From: Bacillota bacterium
GTDB lineage: Bacteria; Bacillota; Clostridia; Oscillospirales; Ruminococcaceae
Length of the DNA stretch: 33,406 nucleotides
Assembly (NCBI GenBank): GCA_023457355.1
Contig: JAEWLW010000062.1
Span: forward strand, 1 to 33,406
Direction of reading: 5' to 3'
Part shown: one piece after another, positions 6,190 to 13,610 of the stretch
Layout: every line of letters starts with the position of its first letter
How positions within the stretch are numbered: the first letter of the stretch is position 1
Translations under genes and position numbers: made by a program
The notes under the pieces: model-generated
Seen by the model: the letters and a program-made list of their open reading frames with translations, nothing else
Told to the model about the DNA's origin: nothing
Databases searched by the model: none

Positions 6190-6780
6190 CTATTTTCTCT
6201 TTGGCGTTTTGTTTTCCATCTCCTGATAAACAGCGCAATCGGAAAGATGGTCATTCACCATGCCGGTAGCCTGCATAAACGCATAAATAATGGTTGAGCC
6301 GACAAACTTAAATCCCATTTTCTTTAGATCCTTACTGATTCGATCCGATAGGGGGGTGGTTGCCGGCACATCCTCAATGCGTTCCCAATGTCCTATAATT
6401 GGCGTGTTATCCACATAGCGCCATATGAACGCATCAAAGCTCCCGTACTTTTCTGCAACCTCCAGAAAGGCTCTGGCATTGGTGATGGCGGAATTGATTT
6501 TCAGACGGTTTCGAATGATGCCCTCGTTTTGCATCAGCTCCTCGATTTTTTCTTCGCCGTAAAGAGCCACCTTTTGCGGGTCAAAACCATCAAACGCCTT
6601 CCGGTAAGCCTCCCTTTTCTTCAGCACGGTAATCCACGAGAGCCCCGCCTGCATGCCCTCTAAAACAAGCATTTCAAACAGCTTGTTGTCATCATGGGCC
6701 GGCCGTCCCCACTCATGGTCATGATAATCCACATAAATGGGAAGGTCGCCTGCCCAGGGACATCTGGTTTCTTCATTCAT
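6190..6780 (-). CDS. tag: DNA-3-methyladenine glycosylase I
   Basis: A 196-residue Tag protein, which removes 3-methyladenine from alkylated DNA in the cytoplasm. The start MNEETRCPWAG carries the N-terminal Cys of the zinc site, and the DYHDHEWGRPAHDDNKLFEM motif is diagnostic. The helix-hairpin-helix core spans EMLVLEGMQAGLSWITVLKK to NEGIIRNRLKINSAITNARA, and the C-terminal TGMVNDHLSDC provides the second His and Cys of the zinc site. Start ATG at 6780 has GGAGA eight bases upstream. It is transcribed against the AraC-type gene. All key residues appear present, so it should be functional. Confidence 0.93.
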   Translation of the reverse strand: MNEETRCPWAGDLPIYVDYHDHEWGRPAHDDNKLFEMLVLEGMQAGLSWITVLKKREAYRKAFDGFDPQKVALYGEEKIEELMQNEGIIRNRLKINSAITNARAFLEVAEKYGSFDAFIWRYVDNTPIIGHWERIEDVPATTPLSDRISKDLKKMGFKFVGSTIIYAFMQATGMVNDHLSDCAVYQEMENKTPKRK

Positions 6781-6926
6781 TGTGTTTTCTCCAATCGGGC
6801 ATCATCATTGCATCCTATAAAACGTTCCTTATTAAAGGCATTGTAGCATGGAAAGTGGTTTTTGAGAAGATTTTGCGTTCTTATACTTTGTCCTCTATGG
6901 TGTACATGCTTTTTTGACAGACTGGA

Positions 6927-6955
6927 CAAGGGAGACGCACCTCGCGTCTCCCTTG
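6927..6955. terminator. 12-bp hairpin upstream of tag
   Basis: CAAGGGAGACGC (6927-6938) pairs with GCGTCTCCCTTG (6944-6955) around ACCTC. It lies in the 700-base gap between tag and the TOTE gene. No open frame with coding character is seen in that gap. Confidence 0.5.
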
Positions 6956-7086
6956 CTGATTATTTTTACATCGCTTGGGCGAAGGGGATAAACACGCAGG
7001 GCCACAAAGCGCCAAAGAGTAAGTATGGGAGCGCTACAAAGCAACAAAGAGTGCCGGAAAGCGCCCGCTGAAAGCTCAGAGCGACC

Positions 7087-7128
7087 TTTGGGAGTCCAAT
7101 TTCCCAAATTCGAATCCTACAGTGCGGA
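7087..7128 (+). pseudogene. Degenerate tRNA-Pro-like 3' half
   Basis: TTTGGGA, as in the tRNA-Pro anticodon loop, is followed 20-25 bases later by AAATTCGAATCCTAC, which resembles a T-arm, and then AGTGCGGA. The spacing is like that of the intact gene and of the 3' half at 12396, but the match is poor outside those two parts. It may be a third, older attachment scar within island 1. Confidence 0.35.
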
Positions 7129-7203
7129 TATTTCTTGGATAACGGCGTGAAATCCTTGTATATCAACGGAATTGACGCATATTTTTGCGCTAAAAGCCCT
7201 CTG

Positions 7204-7232
7204 TCCCTAACCATCCCAAACCTATCCCAAAC
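7204..7232 (+). repeat. Three direct TCCCTAAC/ATCCCAAAC repeats
   Basis: TCCCTAAC (7204-7211), ATCCCAAAC (7213-7221) and ATCCCAAAC (7224-7232) follow one another at 10-11 base steps. Pairs of the same motif occur at 3364/3375, 12261/12273, 12583/12594 and, degenerate, 21643/21654. The helical spacing and position beside tRNA remnants suit arm-type binding sites of a tyrosine integrase. Confidence 0.5.
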
Positions 7233-7483
7233 GGGATTCGTGTTTTACACAAGATTAAACAGCAACAGAAAGCACAGGAAAATGCCCGAAACCAGGGATT
7301 CTTCCTAAAAGCACTCCGCGACACACATCTCAGCGGTGATACCACGAAACTGCATAAAATAATGGGATAATCGCGGCACACAAGTGTGGGGATTTTGATA
7401 AAAAGAACATACTATTGGTTGAGGCACCGAAAAATCGATAACCGGGCATAGATGTACCACGTGATTGACATAAGGTTGTAAAA

Positions 7484-8095
7484 TCAAGTTTCACTATTCG
7501 CTCCCGGCACGGATTTCAATATTTTTAATAATTGAGGCGCAGAATTTGATTTGGCACGTTCTTCAGACATTTCCAAAAGCTCCCCAGCAATCTCAGCGCT
7601 TTCGAATCGCAACACATCCACATCCTTCCTGCCGAATGCCAAGAAATCAATATTGCCGTGCCAAACGATGCTTTCGTCAATGATGGCATAGTGCTGTTGC
7701 AGATCTGTCTGCACAACAACGGTAATTTCCGCATTTTTCAGCATAGCGATTGCCAATGCAATTCCCGGTTCCTGATCGGGTTTGTAGCTTTCGAGAGCTT
7801 TCGTATAAACGGTAACGCGAACACCGGATGACACCGCATTTCCCAAAACAGGCAGAAGACCGGCAATGCGGTTTTTCTGGATGTAGGGGCTGGTGATTAA
7901 AATGCTGCCTGCGGCGTTGGACAAATCCTCGGCAAAGGCGGCGGCGTACTCCCGACTGTCGTAAATTTTGCTGGTGCTGTCATCCTGTTCGCTTATTTTT
8001 ACCTGATAGCCCAGTTCGGAATATCCTCCCAGCCGTTTATGATACATTCTCTCCAGCATGGGAACGTGCACATCCACATAGTCGTAGATCCGCAC
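7484..8095 (-). CDS. PLD-like C-terminal domain of TOTE protein (ORF fragment)
   Basis: A 203-residue piece starting from GTG at 8095, directly after the in-frame TAG. The AGGAGG here overlaps the start and is too close to serve it. It opens with VRIYDYVDVHVPMLERMYHK, a usual linker after SF2 helicase cores, then a phospholipase-D-like fold: SILITSPYIQKNRIAGLLPV and QQHYAIIDESIVWHGNIDFL. The HxK-x4-D catalytic motif reads H-Y-A, lacking the Lys, so hydrolytic activity is doubtful and the domain may only bind nucleic acid. It ends at 7484 in a normal-looking tail. Confidence 0.65.
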   Translation of the reverse strand: MRIYDYVDVHVPMLERMYHKRLGGYSELGYQVKISEQDDSTSKIYDSREYAAAFAEDLSNAAGSILITSPYIQKNRIAGLLPVLGNAVSSGVRVTVYTKALESYKPDQEPGIALAIAMLKNAEITVVVQTDLQQHYAIIDESIVWHGNIDFLAFGRKDVDVLRFESAEIAGELLEMSEERAKSNSAPQLLKILKSVPGANSET

Positions 8096-8101
8096 CTCCT
8101 G

Positions 8102-9637
8102 CTAGCCGGCATAATTTCGATGCAGACGGTCGGCATACTGTGCCAGCGTTTCCTTCCATGAAATCGGCATGGCGAGAAGCATCGTGTCCAGCCGCGGTTC
8201 ATCAAAGCCCTCGCCGAGGTACTTGCCCGTCGCCACGACCACAAGAGATTCCTGCGGCGGAACGGCGCGAAGCGCGGCCAGTTTCTCCCGCTTATCCTTT
8301 TGCCGGTCACTGCCCAGAAGCAGAAATACATGCCGCGCCGCTTCCTCCAGTTTCCCGGCAAGCCACACAGCATGCTCCTTACGCTCGGTCAAAAGGATGG
8401 GCGTGCGTCCCTCCGCAATGAGGTTCAACGTGTCGGAAGCAATCAGCTCATTTCGTGTCTCATTTTCGACAACACCGGCGTACACATCCTGAATGCCGTT
8501 TGCACTCGGGAGCCGCGTCCGGGTGAATCGGGGGAGAACAAAATAAGAGAAGGTCCTCTTTTCAACTTGACTTTTGGCGTCTACCAAGTACCGGACAGGA
8601 CCGCACTGCATGAAAATAATGGGCTGATGCCCGTCCTGACGCACCGGCGTTGCGGACAGGCCGTAAACATGTTTGGCTTCTGCGCTTTTCAGAATGCTCT
8701 CGAAGGTGAACGCTGCCACATGATGGCACTCATCCACAATGACCATACCGTATCCGGCCACAAAAGCTTTGACATCCTTCTCCTTGCCTTCAAACAGCGA
8801 CTGCATGGTTGCAATGTCCACAATGCCGCTGCGGGTATTTTTACCCGAACCGATTTGTCCAATCAGGCACTGCTTCTTTTTCCGTCCGCGCTTTTTAGGA
8901 AGTTCCGGTAGGACTTCTCCGATTGCGAGAAACTGATTCAGGGAGGATTTACACTGCTCCAAAAGCGCGCTGGAGTGAACCAGTATCAACGTGTTCACCT
9001 TACGCTGACCAATCAAATAGGCCCCGATAACCGTTTTGCCAAAGGCGGTAGTGGCCAACAGCACGCCAATGTTCTCGGAGAGAAGCGCCTTTGCGGCAGG
9101 CACCTGCTCCGGCCGGAGCGTTCCCAAAAAGGAAACATCGATGGAGCGCCCGGCGTTACGCCGATCCTCCAGAGAAAAGGGAACTTCATGCGCCTCTAAC
9201 AGCTCCGCAAAAGAATCCATGCAGCCTCTCGGAATGCCGAGAAAGCTTTCGTCCTCGTAGCTGCAGTCAAGAATGCGCGGCGTATCATAAATGCGAAGCC
9301 GCATCGCCTGCCTTTTGTAAAACTCAGGATTTCGGAATGCAGCCAGCCGCTTGACTGCGTTCAGCGCGGCTTGGGAAAAGCCCTGTTTGTCCACATAAAT
9401 GAGGTTGGAAATCATGAGACGCACCTGCATGGGAAAATCCGTCTTATTAAGAGGATGCCGCTCTCGTTTGCCCGGCCACGACTGCTGCTCACCGGTGTTG
9501 AGGAGCGGTCCCGTATCTCCTCCATCTGTGCATAGATTTGAAAGACACTCTGTGAGTTGCTCGGGGGTGATCTTCGGCAAAGAAGAAAGAAATACCCACT
9601 GATCGGGATAGGGAGAAAACAGCGTATCTACAAACAA
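8102..9637 (-). CDS. Superfamily 2 helicase domain of TOTE protein (ORF fragment)
   Basis: A 511-codon frame that begins only at a TTG inside the ancestral NTLFVD sequence, without a ribosome site of its own. Walker A is TTAFGKTVIG, motif II is VIVDECHH, motif III is LSATPVRQDG, and motifs V/VI are YLGEGFDEPRLDTMLLAMP and QYADRLHR. Family members normally have QYxGRLHR in motif VI; here Gly is Asp, one transition away, another sign of relaxed selection. It ends at the TAG at 8102. Its overlap of 10 bases with the primase frame is a product of the one-base deletion, not designed coupling. Confidence 0.75.
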   Translation of the reverse strand: MFVDTLFSPYPDQWVFLSSLPKITPEQLTECLSNLCTDGGDTGPLLNTGEQQSWPGKRERHPLNKTDFPMQVRLMISNLIYVDKQGFSQAALNAVKRLAAFRNPEFYKRQAMRLRIYDTPRILDCSYEDESFLGIPRGCMDSFAELLEAHEVPFSLEDRRNAGRSIDVSFLGTLRPEQVPAAKALLSENIGVLLATTAFGKTVIGAYLIGQRKVNTLILVHSSALLEQCKSSLNQFLAIGEVLPELPKKRGRKKKQCLIGQIGSGKNTRSGIVDIATMQSLFEGKEKDVKAFVAGYGMVIVDECHHVAAFTFESILKSAEAKHVYGLSATPVRQDGHQPIIFMQCGPVRYLVDAKSQVEKRTFSYFVLPRFTRTRLPSANGIQDVYAGVVENETRNELIASDTLNLIAEGRTPILLTERKEHAVWLAGKLEEAARHVFLLLGSDRQKDKREKLAALRAVPPQESLVVVATGKYLGEGFDEPRLDTMLLAMPISWKETLAQYADRLHRNYAG

Positions 9638-10452
9638 TGTGTTTCCGTTTTCCTGGGCCCGTCCCTGAACGGAAGGGCAATCAAATTTCCAAACCCACCC
9701 TTTGGCAGGGTATCCTGCGCCGGAAACAGCCGATCGTAGGACGCAAAGGAAAGCTCATGCCGGCGTGCCATCGTCTGCGTAAGAAGACCGCTTCCCAGCT
9801 TGCGCGCATCTGCCGCCGGAACGGGCTGGGAGAAGAAAAACCACACATGAGCACCGTTTCCGGAGCGGGAACGCTCCACAGCGGGCGTAAGATGATACTC
9901 CACGCAGGTTTCCCGGAGCGCCACCACATCCGCCTGCCAGGAGGCCTCATCGAAATCCGCGGCCAGCAGCCGGGTCGTATTATCCTCCAACATCGGATAG
10001 ATGGCAGCTACATCTCTGCAATAGGGGTCCCGCCCCATAAGATGGGCCTTTACAACTTCTGTGCTCAGAGGCTGAAATGCCCGGTTCGGGCATTCGGGGC
10101 ACTTGTGCGCCTTTTTATCGCAAATTCCCGCGGCCCATTCATTTTTGCAGGCGGGCGTATAACCGCTCTTTCCTGTTTTCACGCTGTAATAGCGTTTGGC
10201 ATAAAGATCTTCGCGCCCGCAAAACATGGAGAGAAAGCATGCAATCTTTTCCTGTGCGGAGCTATTTGTGGAGACAGGTGCAGATGGTTCAACCGGTACT
10301 TGGCGGGCATTGCGCAGCCAAACTTCTTCCGGGCAGGCAAACTTACCTCCGGCAGCATCGGCGCAGAGGAACATTTTTCTTTTCTCGTTCAACACAGGGA
10401 TGACTTCAAGGAAGGAATATTCTTCCCCATCAATGATTGCCTTTTCATTCAT
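9628..10452 (-). CDS. Archaeo-eukaryotic primase domain of TOTE protein (ORF fragment)
   Basis: A 274-residue piece. After an N-terminal strand-rich region come ACFLSMFCGREDLYAKRYYS, a zinc-ribbon-like cluster (ACKNEWAAGICDKK, then HKCPECPNR), the catalytic DxD of the primase (LLAADFDEASW) and the second catalytic strand with SGNGAHVWFFF, in which the His follows the RSRSGNG turn. TLPKGGFGNLIALPF is the family-typical end of the primase domain. The frame then runs into the shifted tail RDGPRKTETHCL and stops. Active-site residues are present, so a free primase domain could still be made. The longer ORF upstream to 10521 lacks a ribosome site for its first ATG. Confidence 0.75.
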   Translation of the reverse strand: MNEKAIIDGEEYSFLEVIPVLNEKRKMFLCADAAGGKFACPEEVWLRNARQVPVEPSAPVSTNSSAQEKIACFLSMFCGREDLYAKRYYSVKTGKSGYTPACKNEWAAGICDKKAHKCPECPNRAFQPLSTEVVKAHLMGRDPYCRDVAAIYPMLEDNTTRLLAADFDEASWQADVVALRETCVEYHLTPAVERSRSGNGAHVWFFFSQPVPAADARKLGSGLLTQTMARRHELSFASYDRLFPAQDTLPKGGFGNLIALPFRDGPRKTETHCL

Positions 10453-10533
10453 AAGCCGGCCCCCTCGTATCAGCCCGTTCCTTTCGGTATACTTGGAAAT
10501 GCGCGGTACAACAGCCATCACCGTTCGGCCATT

Positions 10534-11355
10534 TTATGACAGCTTCTGCATCAGATCAGTTAGCACCGTAATGATTGCATCGAAGGTGATTTCCCCGGCA
10601 TATCGGAATTGCTTTCGGTATTTTCCCCACATCAAGCGCAACTCTCTGCTGTCGCTTATGTTTTTCAGGATACGCTCCGTATCCGCAATTTGATCTGCTG
10701 TTCCACGATGCTCAGCAGTCGCTTTCAATGCATCGGAAAACAGCTCTACATCATATTTTTGCGTAGTTGTCAAAATATAGGTATCGTAATAATCTCTTGG
10801 ACGGGTATTGAATACACCTCTGCGGAGAATGGTTTCAATTTTCTCCGCCATGACAGTCTCAATGTTATAGGCCCAGAGCTCAAATGATTTTTCATCATCA
10901 AATATTTCGGAAAAGGAAAATCGAACCGCTTCCGGCGTAAGTACATCACCGGTAGAGATATCAATCGTCAACGGCGTCATGACGGTATCAAATTTGGCGT
11001 TTAAAGCTACGCGATATCCCCCGTATACGTCATCGTCACGGATTGATGAAATCGTCCCAACCTTAAAGGCAACTCCGTCATCAGCGGAAATGGCACATAT
11101 TGTATTTAACGCCTTTTCGATGGCTTCAGGCGTCAGCGGCAGATTTTTCAGGGTAGTGTCCAGATCCATCGTGGCCCGGTTATCAAGGCCAACGATAGCG
11201 GCAACCAGCATCCCGCCTTTGAGGACAAAATTATCCTTATAGGGGGATTTTGACAGCCGAACAAGCAGCCGTTCAAACATATAGTTCTGCAAAATAACCT
11301 ACGCCGGTAGATTCCTTGCTTTCGCAATATTGCGGATTTTCGCTTTCAAGCTCAT
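10534..11355 (-). pseudogene. abiEii: AbiEii nucleotidyltransferase toxin with in-frame TAG
   Basis: This is the toxin of an AbiE type IV toxin-antitoxin and abortive-infection pair, a member of the MNT-like nucleotidyltransferase superfamily. The N-terminal helix MSLKAKIRNIAKARNLPA starts at ATG 11355, then a TAG at 11301-11299 interrupts it. Relatives have Gln here (LPAQVILQNYMFERLL), so a CAG-to-TAG change is likely. The remaining 252 codons are open: FVLKGGMLVAAIVGLDNR, then TMDLDTTL form the GG/DxD nucleotidyltransferase motif, followed by AEKIETILRRG and RPRDYYDTYIL. Restart at TTG 11292 or ATG 11280 would lose only about 20-25 residues, so some activity could survive. Confidence 0.8.
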
Positions 11356-11363
11356 TTCATTGC

Positions 11364-11957
11364 TCACAGGAGCACCTCCAAATATTTACGGACAACACCT
11401 TCTACCTCCATCTCTTTTGCATAGGAATGGAGCAGATTCAAATTTTTTTTAGGACTCGCCGCATACGATTTTAGTGCAGCTAAAAAGGTCTCTGTTCCAA
11501 CTTTATTTCGGCTGCGCACGGTGTCGCAGATGGTGCGTTCAAGGTCGTATGCCGGCACACAATTACCCGCAGGCGTTGTCAGCATGGTTTTTCCCAATTG
11601 AAACAAAAACGGCTTAATGTAGTAGAGCTTGCATGTTTCTCGGATAAAGGAGGCAGGCTTACTGCCGGACGGCACGGTTACTGTATGCTCAAAAGGCGTA
11701 CGATCCGAAATGCCATGCAAATACAAGGCGGTTTCATGCGAAAAAACTACCTGACGGGATCGTTTGCTGATTGCAAGCAATTCATCCTGCATATCATCAG
11801 GAAAAATATACTGGCCTCTCGCAACACGCTGAATGTGCCCATCACCACACAGTTTTGACAGCATGGCGCGAGAAACGCCCTGCTGCCCGGCAACTTTGGT
11901 TTCTACAATACCACCATTTTCAGCTGCAACTATTTTTAGTATTTGCATAGAGTCCAT
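11364..11957 (-). CDS. abiEi: AbiEi antitoxin / type IV TA repressor
   Basis: A 197-residue AbiEi protein, which neutralises AbiEii without direct binding and represses its own operon. The N-terminal winged helix reads VSRAMLSKLCGDGHIQRVAR, then GQYIF. The C-terminal domain contains VVFSHETALYLHGISDRTP, AYDLERTICDTVR and ends VVRKYLEVLL. The start is the ATG at 11957 with AGGAGG 8 bases upstream rather than the longer frame to 12017. The stop (11364) and the abiEii start (11355) are six bases apart, so the genes are translationally coupled. The antitoxin is intact while the toxin is not, a common state of decaying TA loci. Confidence 0.88.
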   Translation of the reverse strand: MDSMQILKIVAAENGGIVETKVAGQQGVSRAMLSKLCGDGHIQRVARGQYIFPDDMQDELLAISKRSRQVVFSHETALYLHGISDRTPFEHTVTVPSGSKPASFIRETCKLYYIKPFLFQLGKTMLTTPAGNCVPAYDLERTICDTVRSRNKVGTETFLAALKSYAASPKKNLNLLHSYAKEMEVEGVVRKYLEVLL

Positions 11958-11983
11958 ACTATCACCTCCTGGATACATATCTA

Positions 11984-12017
11984 CGTATATCACATGCAAT
12001 ATACGTCCGATTGTCAA
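11984..12017 (-). promoter_or_regulatory. abiE promoter with overlapping inverted repeat operator
   Basis: On the minus strand TTGACA (12017-12012) and TGTGAT (11994-11989) are 17 bases apart. A perfect 7-bp inverted repeat, CGTATAT (11984-11990) and ATATACG (11999-12005), overlaps the -10 element. A weaker inverted repeat, ATACATAT/CTACGTAT, adjoins at 11973-11988. AbiEi proteins are known to repress their promoter by binding inverted repeats, so this is the likely operator. Confidence 0.65.
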
Positions 12018-12246
12018 ATTAAATTTACATCAAAACCTATTTAAACATTAATATATGTCTATTTGTAAAAACATGTGACATGAAACAATTGAATTTATTT
12101 TGAGCTGTGCGCCTTTCTTTGGTTATAGCGGCGCAATTTTTGCCATGTGTTGATGCCTTTACAAGAATAACAGGTACCACCGGCTTACGAAATTGCTGCA
12201 TCATCATTTTGAAAATCATTCCCCTAAAAATCGCACCACATCTTTT

Positions 12247-12371
12247 AATATACAGAATCCATCCCTAACCAAATCCCAAAAAACGAAAGTACTCAGCGAA
12301 ACAGAAAATGTCAAAGAGTTCGAATCCTGCGTTAGGGACGGAGCAAACAGCGCCAAACACCGATAAACACT
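12247..12371 (+). repeat. Island right-end repeat RE1
   Basis: About 125 bases that align with 21630-21752. Shared landmarks are AATATACAGAATCCA, CCTAACC, GCGTTCGAAT-like sequence, ACGGAGCAAACAG and ACCGATAAACACT. It contains ATCCCTAAC (12261-12269), ATCCCAAAA (12273-12281) and an inverted GTTAGGGA (12331-12338). A T-arm-like GTTCGAATCCTG lies at 12319-12330. It ends just before the tRNA-Pro 3' half of the next island. Confidence 0.7.
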
Positions 12372-12450
12372 ACTGTTTGAACGTTCAGAGGAGCATTTGG
12401 GACCATCAGGCCGCAGGTTCGAACCCTGTCACTTGGACCATTTTCCTTTG

Positions 12451-12476
12451 GAAAACCGCTTGTTTAAGCGGTTTTC
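12451..12476 (+). terminator. Conserved tRNA-Pro terminator in LE2
   Basis: GAAAACCGCTT (12451-12461) pairs 11 of 11 with AAGCGGTTTTC (12466-12476), loop GTTT. It is better paired than the copy after the functional tRNA. Confidence 0.75.
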
Positions 12477-12644
12477 TGCATTTTAGGTTTATTCTCTTAA
12501 GGAGTAATCCCAAATTAATTTGTCTGGTTTGGAATGAAAATATTTTACGGCGGCGGGATTTTTTCCGCCGCCGTAAACGCAAATCCCTAACCTATTCCAA
12601 ACGAGCCCAATAAATCGATATTGGATGTTGAGTCTATAATTACA

Positions 12645-12673
12645 TTGTGGAGTCGAAGGCTTTTCGTTATAAT
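12645..12673 (+). promoter_or_regulatory. Left-end promoter of island 2
   Basis: TTGTGG (12645-12650), 17 bases, TATAAT (12668-12673), identical in boxes and spacing to 3427-3455. The gene it once drove appears deleted; only the methyltransferase scrap follows. Confidence 0.65.
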
Positions 12674-12712
12674 AAAAGCAGTTTTAAGCTTGACAACGGT
12701 TGGGGCATATTA

Positions 12713-12772
12713 GAAGGGTTAAGTCTATTATTTAAAGATCCGCATGCCTTTGCGGGTGAATGCATGCGGGTA
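12713..12772 (+). pseudogene. Scrap of the island 1 methyltransferase gene
   Basis: Bases 12745-12768 are identical to 4312-4335 inside the methyltransferase gene, and the frame reads KDPHAFAGECMRV against EDPLAFAGECMRV. It lies about 60 bases after the left-end promoter, whereas the intact gene begins almost 500 bases after its own. Island 2 has therefore probably lost DUF2200 and most of the methyltransferase. Confidence 0.7.
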
Positions 12773-12775
12773 CAC

Positions 12776-12942
12776 AGTCCTGCGGTCAGCGCCAGCGAGA
12801 ACATGGGCAGATACGCCAGCTGCGCGGTGGCATCCAGATAATCTTCAATCTCCAATGCGGAAAGGATACTTGCCTTTACCGCTTTTGGCTTCGTATAGCA
12901 GCACGCTCTTGCTAGGTTCTTTCCATCTTGCAAGGCACGCAA
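12776..12942 (-). pseudogene. Unassigned coding remnant
   Basis: The minus-strand frame from 12942 gives about 55 coding-looking residues (LQDGKNLARACCYTKPKAVK, ILSALEIEDYLDATAQLAY, LPMFSLALTAG) that stop making sense where the methyltransferase scrap begins. No start with a ribosome site and no family are recognised. Together with 12943-13115, where nothing else is supported, it looks like rearranged debris. Confidence 0.25.
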
Positions 12943-13115
12943 AAGCTATCCGGCAATGCCACCATAAAAGCGGGCGGAATTTCTACCCCAATCTATCACT
13001 GCTGTGCAGAGAGATTACTTGCAGAGTGTAAGGCCCCGCCAAGTGTACAACGGCGCGAGCAGGGCCTTTCCAGCGGTGTTCATTCCATTACCGCGGAGAT
13101 AAGTAAGATGGCTGC

Positions 13116-13400
13116 TTACGTGATTTCGCCCAAACAGCCGTCTTTGTCGCTCATAATCTCAAATGCGATTCTGTCTCCCAAGCGAAAGCCTCGAATAAAG
13201 CTCCCCACCGCTGTGGTACCGTCCACAATGCTTTGGACATTGACAAGGTCAAGCAGCAATTTCTTTTCCTTGCCTTCCAGAAGATCGATCAGCTTTTCTT
13301 CGTTTTCGGATGGGGTTTGGACCGCCTGACTATAGGCACTATCTCTAACAAAGAAGCGTTCGTTGGGATTTAAGTTGCCGTAATAAAATTCCTCCAACAT
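13116..13400 (-). CDS. DUF6809 family protein
   Basis: A protein of about 94 residues starting MLEEFYYGNLNPNERFFVRD and containing LLDLVNVQSIVDGTTAVGSF, then IRGFRLGDRIAFEI. This matches small DUF6809 proteins of clostridial genomes and mobile elements in both length and the LEEFYYGN...FxxGFRLG pattern. Function is unknown. The frame opens six codons earlier at a GTG (13418). The ATG at 13400 is preferred because family members start at this point, though neither start has a well-placed ribosome site. It is alone on the minus strand between debris on the left and the hydrolase operon on the right. Confidence 0.65.
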   Translation of the reverse strand: MLEEFYYGNLNPNERFFVRDSAYSQAVQTPSENEEKLIDLLEGKEKKLLLDLVNVQSIVDGTTAVGSFIRGFRLGDRIAFEIMSDKDGCLGEIT

Positions 13401-13610
13401 CCTGCGCGTGGTTGTCACCGCCTCTCGTTATTGACACACAATACCATGATTTCGGGAGAATAGCTACTGATTTTTCTTTGTATCCCCCGATAATCCGCTG
13501 CCTAAGGGATTGCTTGTCAGCTTCAGCGTCTTGAGGTAAATGGGAACAGCAAGAAAAACACTTATTAATTATTTTGGTGTAAGGCCTGTAAATAGAAAGA
13601 GGACTTTTAC

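Larger units (their letters stand above)
7484..10452 (-). pseudogene. TOTE-type primase-helicase gene, broken twice
   Basis: Read on the minus strand from the ATG at 10452 (GAGGGGG 8 bases upstream), about 990 codons make a protein with an AEP primase, a superfamily 2 helicase and a PLD-like end, the arrangement of the large enzyme of TOTE conflict systems. Two lesions break it. Restoring one base between 9666 and 9667 converts LPFRDGPRKTE into LPFQGRAQENGNTLFVD and joins primase to helicase. A TAG at 8104-8102 lies in frame between HRNYAG and QEVRIYDYVDVH, joining helicase to the PLD part if read through. As it stands three shorter ORFs remain (listed separately). TOTE systems are predicted nucleic-acid-targeting defence modules; this copy is probably dead. 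Confidence 0.75.
3176..12395. mobile_element. Island 1 in tRNA-Pro (CIME-like, no recombinase)
   Basis: A 9.2-kb segment bounded on the left by LE1 at the intact tRNA-Pro. On the right it is bounded by the RE-type repeat (12247-12371) and then by the next tRNA-Pro 3' half (12396). Cargo: DUF2200, methyltransferase, YdeI-like, AraC-GyrI, Tag, the broken TOTE primase-helicase and the AbiE pair. No integrase, transposase or replication gene is seen, so any movement would need a recombinase supplied in trans. A weaker tRNA-Pro-like 3' half near 7087 may divide the segment into two older insertions. Boundaries are inferred from repeats only. Confidence 0.6.
12396..12683 (+). repeat. Island left-end repeat LE2
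   Basis: Second copy of the left end at 3176-3465, in the same order: tRNA-Pro 3' half from TTTGGGACCA to ACCA (12396-12440), terminator, imperfect ATCCCAAA/TTTGGAAT inverted repeat, GC hairpin lengthened to ACGGCGGCGG/CCGCCGCCGT (12547-12556/12565-12574), ATCCCTAAC and ATTCCAAAC (12583-12591, 12594-12602), and promoter. Its acceptor strand (CACTTGG) would pair poorly with the intact gene's 5' strand, so it is a displaced, drifting copy. Confidence 0.8.

Noticed and set aside
3543..12017. General recoding of TAG as glutamine in the island
   Set aside because: tag ends with TAG at the family's normal length, and the helicase at 19294 also ends with TAG just before non-coding DNA, so TAG works as a stop here.
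12308..12613. 101-aa plus-strand ORF across the island junction
   Set aside because: It crosses the tRNA-Pro 3' half, its terminator and the GC hairpin of the left end; no protein character.
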